Positions 1 through 8,344 of a DNA stretch of 8,976 nucleotides are shown here, piece by piece. The stretch's first letter is position 1. Every line of letters starts with the position of its first letter. The notes under the pieces are model-generated. The model worked only from the letters and a program-made list of their open reading frames with translations. It had not been told where the DNA came from and searched no databases. The position numbers and the translations under genes are program-made. Origin of the DNA: Achromobacter sp. (lineage in GTDB: Bacteria > Pseudomonadota > Gammaproteobacteria > Burkholderiales > Burkholderiaceae_B); the NCBI GenBank assembly GCA_003454835.1, contig DMTA01000073.1, forward strand, positions 1 through 8,976. The letters run 5' to 3'.

Positions 1-282
1 GGCGGCTTCCAGCGCATTGCGCTGGGCGGCCGGCAGCGCGGCCAGGGCCGCATGCCAATCGGCCTTGGGGATCTCAAGCGTATGGGCCGCCGCGTCCGGC
101 ATGCGGTCGAACCGCCGCGTGTATTCCACCAGCGCGGCGTCGCCGCGGGTCCGCACGTCGGCCAGGATGCTGGCGGCGGCGCGGTCGATGGATTCGTCCT
201 CGGTGGCCTCGAAGGCCAGCAGCGTGGACAGGGCGGTTTTGAAACCGGGATCGCGGGAGTCGAGACGATTGATCAGGGCCAT
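1..282 (-). CDS. hisD: Histidinol dehydrogenase, N-terminal part (runs off the left edge)
   Basis: HisD oxidises L-histidinol to L-histidine in two NAD-dependent steps, the last reactions of histidine synthesis, in the cytoplasm. Only the first 94 codons are in the window; the family is usually about 430 residues, so the zinc and catalytic residues lie outside. The visible part begins [14 protein letters not shown] and contains [17 protein letters not shown] (about residues 44-60), which matches the N-terminal HisD pattern in which a conserved 'RGDxAL.EY..xFD' stretch follows a helical segment. I chose the ATG at 282 because homology begins there. No good Shine-Dalgarno sequence precedes it, and an in-frame TTG at 297 is a less likely alternative. 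It lies 79 bases downstream of hisG on the same strand and is probably cotranscribed with it. The identity is a recognition from sequence; the truncation is only the window edge. Confidence 0.93.
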   Translation of the reverse strand, partial: MALINRLDSRDPGFKTALSTLLAFEATEDESIDRAAASILADVRTRGDAALVEYTRRFDRMPDAAAHTLEIPKADWHAALAALPAAQRNALEAA

Positions 283-326
283 GGCGTCATGGAGCAAAGC
301 AGGTAGCGGTTTCGGGTACCGGGTAA

Positions 327-353
327 CGTCCGCCACGCCGGGCGCAGCGGACG
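327..353 (-). other. Hairpin in the hisG-hisD gap
   Basis: A 7-bp perfect inverted repeat (CGTCCGC and GCGGACG) encloses a 13-base GC-rich loop that can pair further. It lies between the hisG stop and the hisD start. On the minus strand it is followed by TTACCC rather than a run of T, so it is not a convincing terminator. It could act as a weak attenuator or an mRNA-stability element, or be chance in GC-rich DNA. Confidence 0.3.
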
Positions 354-361
354 GTCGGGAA

Positions 362-2549
<2,188 letters not shown>

Positions 2550-2554
2550 GGACG

Positions 2555-3363
2555 TCAGTTCCTGAGTTTGTAGCCGCTGGACAGGAGCCGCAGCGCGTAT
2601 GTCGAGAGCGCGAGGAACACCGCCGTCACCACCGCCAGGCTGTGCCAGGGCGAGACGTCCGACACCGAGAAGAATCCGAAGCGGAATCCGTCGATGGTGT
2701 AGAAGATGGGGTTCCAGTGCGAGACGCTTTGCCAGAATGGCGGCAGCGTATGAATGGAATAGAACACGCCGGACAGGAAGGTCGCCGGCATGATCAGGAA
2801 GTTCTGGAAGGCCGCAAGCTGGTCGAATTTCTCGGACCACAGGCCCGCGATCAGCCCCAGCGTGCCCATGATGCCGCACGCCAGCACCGCAAACACCAGC
2901 ACCCACAGCGGATGCGCGGGCGCCAGCGGCACGAAGAACAGCGCCACGGCCCAGACGCACAGACCGACCGCGAGACCGCGCGCGATGGCAGCCAATACGT
3001 AGGCGCCGAAGATGTCCCGGTGCGACAGCGGCGGCAGCAGCATGAACACCAGGTTGCCGGTGATGCGGCTTTGAATGAGCGACGAGGACGGGTTGGCGAA
3101 CGCGTTCTGCAGCATGCTCATCATCATGAGCCCGGGAATCAGGAACGACGTGTAGGGCACGGTGCCGTACACGGTGACGCGCCCTTCCAGCACGTGGGCG
3201 AACACCAGCAGGTACAGCAGCGCCGTGATGACGGGGGCGGCGATGGTCTGGAAGCTGACCTTCCAGAAGCGCAGCAATTCCTTGCGCAGCAGCGTCGGAA
3301 AGCCGGACCCCGCGTCCAGGCGGGGCTGCACCAGCGGCTGGCCGGCAGACGTGGCGGGCTGGG

Positions 3364-3367
<4 letters not shown>
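2555..3367 (-). CDS. ABC-2 type transporter permease, YadH-like
   Basis: Inner-membrane permease of an ABC-2 export system, 270 residues (E. coli YadH is 256). A 20-residue Pro/Gln-rich cytoplasmic N-terminus precedes an amphipathic stretch (LLRKELLRFWKVSFQ, 26-40). About six hydrophobic segments follow, near residues 41-59, 72-90, 118-147, 152-177, 187-205 and 242-262. Family landmarks include APVITALLYLLVF (44-56), SFLIPGLMMMSMLQNAFAN (74-92) and the late motif FLSGVFYSIHTLPPFWQ (197-213) with HWNPIFYTIDGFRFGF just after it, all close to YadH. The start ATG at 3367 overlaps the stop of the ATPase gene (ATGA), indicating coupled translation and a paired transporter. The substrate cannot be read from sequence; ABC-2 exporters move drugs, lipids or polysaccharides. 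Its place beside mla, ibaG and murA suggests an envelope role, but that is inference. Confidence 0.92.
2559..2563 (-). promoter_or_regulatory. Ribosome binding site of ibaG
   Basis: AGGAA on the minus strand, nine bases before the ATG at 2549 and inside the last codons of the upstream permease gene. It supports the short 81-residue ibaG over the much longer open frame. Confidence 0.6.
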
Positions 3368-4176
<809 letters not shown>

Positions 4177-4212
4177 GACGGGGGGAGATGGCCCGAAAAG
4201 AGCGAATTGACC

Positions 4213-4218
4213 ATTATA
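4213..4218 (-). promoter_or_regulatory. -10 box of a sigma70-like promoter for the ABC exporter-ibaG-murA-his operon
   Basis: A perfect TATAAT on the minus strand in an otherwise very GC-rich gap, 36 bases before the ATPase start, giving an expected leader of about 30 nt. No good -35 box lies 16-18 bases upstream (the best is near CGGTTC), so activity may need an activator or the upstream repeats. Its position just after a terminator and just before the first gene supports a real promoter. Confidence 0.6.
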
Positions 4219-4223
4219 TAAGC

Positions 4224-4277
4224 GCGATGTGGCGGGAACCGGCGATGTCCCCGGCGGCGATGGGGGCGGCGCGATGT
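4224..4277. repeat. Cluster of GCGATGT heptamers upstream of the -10 box
   Basis: Three exact GCGATGT copies (4224-4230, 4242-4248, 4271-4277) and one near copy GCGATGG (4257-4263), all in the same orientation and 14-18 bases apart. They cover the -35 region and the stretch just upstream of the TATAAT. They may be a binding site array for a regulator, or chance repeats. Confidence 0.35.
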
Positions 4278-4285
4278 TGCGTCCC

Positions 4286-4330
4286 CAAAACAATCGGCCC
4301 GGCGGACCCCCGAGGGGGCGCGCCGGGCCG
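4286..4330 (-). terminator. Intrinsic terminator after mlaC
   Basis: A 10-bp perfect stem (CGGCCCGGCG at 4295-4304, CGCCGGGCCG at 4321-4330) encloses a second CCCC/GGGG pairing. On the minus strand it is followed directly by ATTGTTTT. It begins about 20 bases after the mlaC stop and should end the mla transcript, separating it from the downstream operon. Confidence 0.85.
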
Positions 4331-4350
4331 AACGAAGCCGGAGCGAACCT

Positions 4351-4980
4351 TTACTTGTTGCGCTGGTTCAGCGCCTGGATCAGGCCGTCGATGCCGTTCT
4401 GATTGATCTGCTGGGCGAACTGGTTGCGGTAGTTCTCGATCAGCCAGATGCCTTCGACGTTCATGTCGTAGATTTTCCAGCCCTGCGGGGTCTTTTCCAG
4501 GCGGTAGTCAACGCCCACCGGCTGGCTGTTGGACTGGCTGATCAGCGTGCGCACGACCACGTCGTCGGCCTTGGGATCGCCGCGGAACGGCAGGCCGGTG
4601 ATGGTGGTGCTGGACGTGACGCGGGTCAGCGCGCCGCTGTACGTGCGGATCAGCGTGCCGCGGAAGGCTTCGGCCAGCGCGGTTTTCTGCTGGTCGGAGG
4701 CCTGGCGCCAGTAGCGGCCGGCCGCCAGGCGCGTGGTCTTCTGGAAGTTGACGTACGGCAGGATGTGCTGGTCGACGACTTCATTGATGCGGGTGGTGTT
4801 GCCGGCCCGCAGCGCGCCGTCGGCCTTCAGGACGTCGAGGGCCTCGTTGGCGGCGGTCAGGACGAACTGCTCGGGCGGGCCGTTGGGGTCCGGCTTGGCG
4901 TGCGCGCCCGTGGCGGCCGCCAGGCCGACGAGGCCGGTGAACACCAGACGCTGCAACAGGGAGGGAATGGAAAATCGCAT
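4351..4980 (-). CDS. mlaC: Periplasmic phospholipid-binding protein MlaC
   Basis: MlaC (Ttg2D/tol_Tol_Ttg2 family) is the soluble periplasmic carrier that takes phospholipid between the outer-membrane MlaA complex and the inner-membrane MlaFED transporter. The product is 209 residues (E. coli 211). It starts with a Sec signal peptide: Arg2, a hydrophobic core (about 12-23) and a cleavage site after GAHA (residue 28). The mature part shows INEVVDQHILPYVNFQ (65-80), the helix around RYWRQASDQQKTAL, and the C-terminal hallmark GVDYRLEK followed by GWKIYDMNVEGIWLIENYR (167-185). The ATG at 4980 is chosen over the preceding TTG because AAGGAG ends five bases before the ATG. It is the last gene of the mla operon, 38 bases after mlaA, and is followed by a strong terminator. 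Confidence 0.97.
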   Translation of the reverse strand: MRFSIPSLLQRLVFTGLVGLAAATGAHAKPDPNGPPEQFVLTAANEALDVLKADGALRAGNTTRINEVVDQHILPYVNFQKTTRLAAGRYWRQASDQQKTALAEAFRGTLIRTYSGALTRVTSSTTITGLPFRGDPKADDVVVRTLISQSNSQPVGVDYRLEKTPQGWKIYDMNVEGIWLIENYRNQFAQQINQNGIDGLIQALNQRNK

Positions 4981-4985
4981 CAAAT

Positions 4986-4991
4986 CTCCTT
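4986..4991 (-). promoter_or_regulatory. Strong ribosome binding site of mlaC
   Basis: AAGGAG on the minus strand, five bases before the ATG at 4980. It is the strongest Shine-Dalgarno in the window and excludes the TTG codon at 4983, which would be only two bases away. It may allow the carrier to be made in excess over the membrane subunits. Confidence 0.8.
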
Positions 4992-5018
4992 CAAATACCG
5001 AAAGCGCAAGGCCTCAGC

Positions 5019-5828
5019 TTACTTGTTCGCGGGTTGCGGCGCAGGCACGGGGGCCGGCGCGGGCGCGGCGGGGGCGTCGTCGTCGCTGTCGTCTTCGTAG
5101 TTAGGCAGCGAGCCTTCCTCATCCACGCGGTGGCCCAGCACCATGGCGGCGCGGCGCTGCAGGAAGGCGTCGCGCACGAAGCTGTACGGGTCGAGCGCCA
5201 CGCGGTCGATGGTGTCGGTGGTGTCGAGCAGGTTGGCGCGCGTGTCGACGATGCGCAGGCCCCACAGCGAGTTGCGCAGGCGCACGTTGTCGATCGAGTC
5301 CACGCCCATGTAGCCGTAGGTGGTGCCGTAGATGTCGCCAACCAGGCCGACGCCGTCGCGCACGCTGGAGGCGCCGAAGAACGGCAGCACCAGGTACGGA
5401 CCCTGGCTGAAGCCCCAGACCCCCAGCGTGGTGCCGAAGTCGTTGGGGATCTTGCGCGCGCCATTGGCCGAGGCGACGTCGAAGCAGCCGCCCACGCCCA
5501 TGGTCGTGTTGAACAGGAAGCGGCCCAGCGTGTTGACGAAGTCGTGGCCGCGGCCCTGCAGGAAGCTGTTGGTGCCGGACCAGAGGTCGCCGACGTTGCT
5601 GAAGATGTTGTGGATGCAGCTGCGCACCGGCTGCGGCGTCACGAACGTGTAGGCCTGCGCAACGGGCTTGAACACTGCGCGGTCGACCGTGTCGTTGAAC
5701 TGGTAGACGCCGCGGTTGAAGCCTTCCCAGGGGTCGCGCGGGTCCGGATTCTTAGGGGCGGCGCAACCAGCCATCAGCGCGCCTGCGGCGGCGACGGTGG
5801 CAATTCGGGAAATAGCTTTCTTATTCAT
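5019..5828 (-). CDS. mlaA: Outer-membrane lipoprotein MlaA (VacJ)
   Basis: MlaA sits in the outer membrane, usually with trimeric porins, and removes phospholipid from the outer leaflet, passing it to MlaC. The product is 269 residues (E. coli 251). A lipoprotein signal ends in the lipobox LMAGC with Cys22 as the lipidated residue; the next residue is Ala, not Asp, consistent with outer-membrane sorting. The mature part has the family start DPWEGFNRGVYQFND (32-46), NDFGTTLGVWGFSQGPYLVLP (from 129) and DIYGTTYGYMGVDSI (165-179). The last 26 residues form an acidic run (EDDSDDD) followed by a Pro/Ala-rich tail, probably disordered. In E. coli this gene is unlinked to mlaFEDCB, whereas here it lies between mlaD and mlaC. 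The ATG at 5828 begins right at the signal peptide; the ribosome binding site is weak. Confidence 0.97.
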   Translation of the reverse strand: MNKKAISRIATVAAAGALMAGCAAPKNPDPRDPWEGFNRGVYQFNDTVDRAVFKPVAQAYTFVTPQPVRSCIHNIFSNVGDLWSGTNSFLQGRGHDFVNTLGRFLFNTTMGVGGCFDVASANGARKIPNDFGTTLGVWGFSQGPYLVLPFFGASSVRDGVGLVGDIYGTTYGYMGVDSIDNVRLRNSLWGLRIVDTRANLLDTTDTIDRVALDPYSFVRDAFLQRRAAMVLGHRVDEEGSLPNYEDDSDDDAPAAPAPAPVPAPQPANK

Positions 5829-5910
5829 GATCCGGTTATCCCTATCAACAATTCTTTTGTTATCGCGACGGCGAGACGCAGCGTTGTAACGGCTTGATCG
5901 CGCCGCGCCT

Positions 5911-6411
5911 TTAATCTTGCGCCTTCGGGGCAGATTCCGGCGCGGCCGTCGTGCCTTGCTTTTCCGCCGACCCGTACAGGAACTGGCTGATCAGTTGCTC
6001 CAGGACCACGGCGCTTTGTGTATAGCGGATTTTTCCGCCGTCGGTAAAGTTATCTTCCTCGCTGCCGGCGGTCAGGCCCAGGTATTGCTCGCCCAGGAGG
6101 CCGGAGGTCAGAATGGCCGCCGACGAATCCTTGGGGAACTGGTAGGCCGTTTCCAGATCGACGGAGACGATCGCCTGGAACGTCTTGTCGTCGAAGGAAA
6201 TGCCCGTGACCCGGCCCACCACCACGCCCGCGCTCTTGACGGGTGCGCGCACCTTGAGGCCGCCTACGTTATCGAAGTTGGCGGTCACGGTATAGGTCGG
6301 GGCAAAGGAAAACGTGCTCAAGTTGCCGGCGCGCAACGCCAGGAACCCAAGCGCGATCGCGCCCAGCAATACAAACAGGCCTACCCAGAAGTCGGTTTTT
6401 TCGCGTGACAT
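5911..6411 (-). CDS. mlaD: MCE-domain lipid transport protein MlaD
   Basis: MlaD is the MCE subunit of the inner-membrane MlaFED transporter. It forms a hexameric ring in the periplasm, anchored by one helix, through which phospholipid passes to or from MlaC. The product is 166 residues (E. coli 183). There is a short cytoplasmic N-terminus, one membrane helix (about 8-27), an MCE domain (about 39-115) with YTVTANFDNVGGLKVRAPVK (40-59) and the pore-loop motif GLLGEQYLGL (104-113), then a helical segment (SAVVLEQLISQFLYG, 133-147) expected to line the central pore. The tail is short and polar. It starts 12 bases after the mlaE stop and is followed by an 82-base AT-richer gap before mlaA. Confidence 0.97.
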   Translation of the reverse strand: MSREKTDFWVGLFVLLGAIALGFLALRAGNLSTFSFAPTYTVTANFDNVGGLKVRAPVKSAGVVVGRVTGISFDDKTFQAIVSVDLETAYQFPKDSSAAILTSGLLGEQYLGLTAGSEEDNFTDGGKIRYTQSAVVLEQLISQFLYGSAEKQGTTAAPESAPKAQD

Positions 6412-6423
6412 GATCGATCCGTA

Positions 6424-7212
6424 TCAATTTCCAAACATCAAGGCGGTGAGCAGGAAGTCCAGCCCGAGTACCGCCAGGGAGCCCACGACCACGGTGCGCG
6501 TGGTGGCGCGGGCAACGCCTTCGGGGGTGGGCTTGGCCTGCCAGCCTTCATAAAGCGCCACCAGCGTCACCGTGACGCCGAAGACGACGCTCTTGATGGC
6601 GCCGTTGGCGACGTCTTTCCATACATCGACGCCGTTCTGCATCTGCGACCAGAAGGCGCCCGCGTCCACGCCGATGAGCAGCACGCCCACGACCCAGCCG
6701 CCCAGGATGCCCACCATGGAGAACACGGCCGCCAGGATGGGCATGGCGATGATGCCGCCCCACAGGCGCGGCACCAGCACGCGGCGGATCGGGTCGACGG
6801 CCATGACCTCCATGGCCGACAGCTGTTCGCCCGCTTTCATCAGGCCGATCTCGGCGGTGAGCGAGGTGCCGGCGCGGCCCGCGAACAGCAGCGCGGTCAC
6901 CACGGGCCCCAGCTCGCGCACCAGCGACAGGGCCACCAGCAGGCCCAGGGCCTCCTCGGAGCCGTAGCGGTTCAGCGTGTAATAACCCTGCAGGCCCAGC
7001 ACAAAGCCCACGAACATGCCGGAGACAGCAATGATCAGCAGCGAATAATTGCCGATGAAGTGGACCTGCTGCGACACCAGGCGCGGCCGAGACAGCGCGA
7101 TGCCGCTGCGCGCCAGCATGGCGCCGAAGAAGCGGGTGAAGTAGCCGATGCCGGCAACGCGGGAGCGCACCCAGTGGCCCAGCACGGCGATGGCGTTGTT
7201 GGAAGCGCTCAT
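6424..7212 (-). CDS. mlaE: Phospholipid transporter permease MlaE
   Basis: MlaE is the integral inner-membrane permease that couples MlaF ATP hydrolysis to lipid movement into the MlaD ring. The product is 262 residues (E. coli 260). An N-terminal amphipathic region (about 15-45) is followed by roughly five membrane segments near 53-79, 89-112, 150-183, 203-222 and 242-261. The conserved core LVRELGPVVTALLFAGRAG (97-115) leads into TAEIGLMKAGEQLSAMEVM (119-137), the coupling and MlaF-contact region; R99-E100 correspond to the functionally important Arg-Glu pair of E. coli MlaE. The ATG at 7212 overlaps the mlaF stop as ATGA. A GTG at 7242 in the same frame would add ten residues but lies inside mlaF and is less likely. 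Confidence 0.97.
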   Translation of the reverse strand: MSASNNAIAVLGHWVRSRVAGIGYFTRFFGAMLARSGIALSRPRLVSQQVHFIGNYSLLIIAVSGMFVGFVLGLQGYYTLNRYGSEEALGLLVALSLVRELGPVVTALLFAGRAGTSLTAEIGLMKAGEQLSAMEVMAVDPIRRVLVPRLWGGIIAMPILAAVFSMVGILGGWVVGVLLIGVDAGAFWSQMQNGVDVWKDVANGAIKSVVFGVTVTLVALYEGWQAKPTPEGVARATTRTVVVGSLAVLGLDFLLTALMFGN

Positions 7213-8045
7213 GCTTTGCGCCCTTTCTGTTGCGACAGCCACTTCTGGAATGCGGGCGTTTCGGGATACTGGAACGCGACCGGACCGTCCGGCTGGCCTT
7301 TGAGGAATTGCTGCACGTACGGGTCCGGCGAGGCGGCCAGCATCTGCGGCGTGCCGGCGGCGGCCAACTGGCCGCGGCCCACCAGGTAGACCTGGTCCGC
7401 GATGGCGAAGGATTCCTGCACGTCGTGAGTGATCAGCACCGAGGCGCAGCCCAGCCGGTCGGCGAGGCTGCGGATCAGGCGGGCGGTGATGCCCAGCGAG
7501 ATCGGGTCCAGCCCCGCGAAGGGTTCGTCGTACAGGATGAGTTCCGGCTCCAGGACGACGGCGCGGGCCAGCGCCACGCGTCGGGCCATGCCGCCGGAGA
7601 TTTCGGACACCTTCAGGTGCGCGGCGGCGCGCAGGCCGACGGCGTCCAGCTTGTCGAGCACGCGGTCGGTGACCTCGGCTTCGCTGATGCGCGTGTGCTC
7701 GCGCAGCGGAAAGGCCACGTTTTCGAAGACGTTCAGGTCGGTGAACAGCGCGCCCTGCTGGAACAGCACGCCCATGCGCTTGCGCAGGGCCTGCACTTCG
7801 GCGCGGGAGGCGGCGCCGATATCCTGGCCGAACGCCAGGACGCGGCCCTGCTGGGCGGTGATCTGGCCAGTGGCCGCGCGCAGCAGCGTGGTCTTGCCGG
7901 AACCGGAGCCGCCCATGACCGCCACCACCTGGCCCGCCCGGACGTCCATGGAAATATCGCGCAAGACGGTGAAATCACCGTAGCCAAGCGCCACACCTTC
8001 CAGGCGCAGGGCGAATTCCGGGGTGCTGCTGGTTTGAGCGGGCAT
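7209..8045 (-). CDS. mlaF: Phospholipid transporter ATP-binding protein MlaF
   Basis: MlaF is the cytoplasmic ATPase that powers MlaFED. The product is 278 residues from the ATG at 8045 (E. coli 269). Visible motifs are Walker A GGSGSGKTT (45-53), Q-loop Gln96 in VLFQQGALF, signature SGGMARR (150-156), Walker B LILYDEP (169-175) and the H-loop His207 in LITHDVQES. REHTRISEAE and QPDGPVAFQYPE (251-262) are characteristic of MlaF; the latter begins the C-terminal extension that in E. coli reaches the partner MlaF and contacts MlaB. That extension is kept here although no mlaB is seen. The start is somewhat uncertain: no clear Shine-Dalgarno precedes ATG 8045, and an in-frame GTG at 8099 would add 18 basic residues. 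It is the first gene of the mla operon, after a roughly 155-nt leader. Confidence 0.96.
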   Translation of the reverse strand: MPAQTSSTPEFALRLEGVALGYGDFTVLRDISMDVRAGQVVAVMGGSGSGKTTLLRAATGQITAQQGRVLAFGQDIGAASRAEVQALRKRMGVLFQQGALFTDLNVFENVAFPLREHTRISEAEVTDRVLDKLDAVGLRAAAHLKVSEISGGMARRVALARAVVLEPELILYDEPFAGLDPISLGITARLIRSLADRLGCASVLITHDVQESFAIADQVYLVGRGQLAAAGTPQMLAASPDPYVQQFLKGQPDGPVAFQYPETPAFQKWLSQQKGRKA

Positions 8046-8167
8046 GGGCAACGAAAGGGAGTTTCGGCGGCGGAGCTTGCCCTGCTGTCCTGTCGACACG
8101 CGGGACCGAAGACCTGGCCGGCGCGGGCAAGACAGACTGCGTCGGGAAGCGCCCTGTTACTCAGATA

Positions 8168-8196
8168 CCGGGGCAAGCGTAAGCGTTCGCTCCCGG
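8168..8196 (-). promoter_or_regulatory. Possible hairpin in the mlaF leader
   Basis: In the predicted 5' leader, CCGGG and AGCG on one side pair with CGCT and CCCGG on the other, with a three-base bulge and an eight-base loop. The loop and arm contain a direct repeat of ACGCTT. It lies just downstream of the predicted start of transcription. It could be a leader structure, but GC-rich DNA makes such pairing common. Confidence 0.25.
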
Positions 8197-8208
8197 CGGC
8201 GAGGCGCC

Positions 8209-8236
8209 ATTGTAGCCCGACGCTGTGTAATCACAA
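8209..8236 (-). promoter_or_regulatory. Sigma70-like promoter of the mla operon
   Basis: On the minus strand TTGTGA (8231-8236) and TACAAT (8209-8214) are separated by 16 bases, matching four of six -35 and five of six -10 consensus positions. Transcription would start near 8202 and give a leader of about 155 nt before the mlaF ATG. It stands in the 299-base gap between the upstream gene and mlaF, just downstream of a terminator. Apart from this promoter, the leader hairpin and the terminator, I see nothing in that gap. Confidence 0.65.
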
Positions 8237-8276
8237 TTGGAGCGGCCGCCCGTGGAACAGTGTTTTCGGCTTCAGG

Positions 8277-8306
8277 AACAATCGGCCCGTCCCCATTACG
8301 GGCCGA
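8277..8306 (-). terminator. Intrinsic terminator of the nitronate monooxygenase-family gene
   Basis: A perfect 9-bp stem (TCGGCCCGT at 8282-8290, ACGGGCCGA at 8298-8306) with a seven-base loop, followed on the minus strand by TTGTT. It begins 38 bases after the stop codon at 8345. The T-run is short, so termination may be incomplete. Confidence 0.7.
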
Positions 8307-8344
8307 GCCGCCGCCAGCAATCCGCGCCGCGCCGCCGCGAGCGC

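Noticed and set aside
327..353. Intrinsic terminator between hisG and hisD
   Set aside because: A stem exists but no run of T follows on the coding strand, so I list it only as a hairpin.
2550..2960. Long upstream extension of ibaG to 218 residues
   Set aside because: It overlaps the membrane-spanning part of the permease in another frame. The 81-residue form matches the family length and has a ribosome binding site.
4177..4293. N-terminal extension of the YadG-like ATPase
   Set aside because: It would read through the consensus -10 box and up to the terminator, and it encodes low-complexity Pro/Gly sequence. ABC homology begins at residue 5 after the ATG at 4176.
5829..5910. Separate sigma70 promoter for mlaA
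   Set aside because: TTACAA and GATAAC are 19 bases apart and both are poor matches; I could not support a promoter call.
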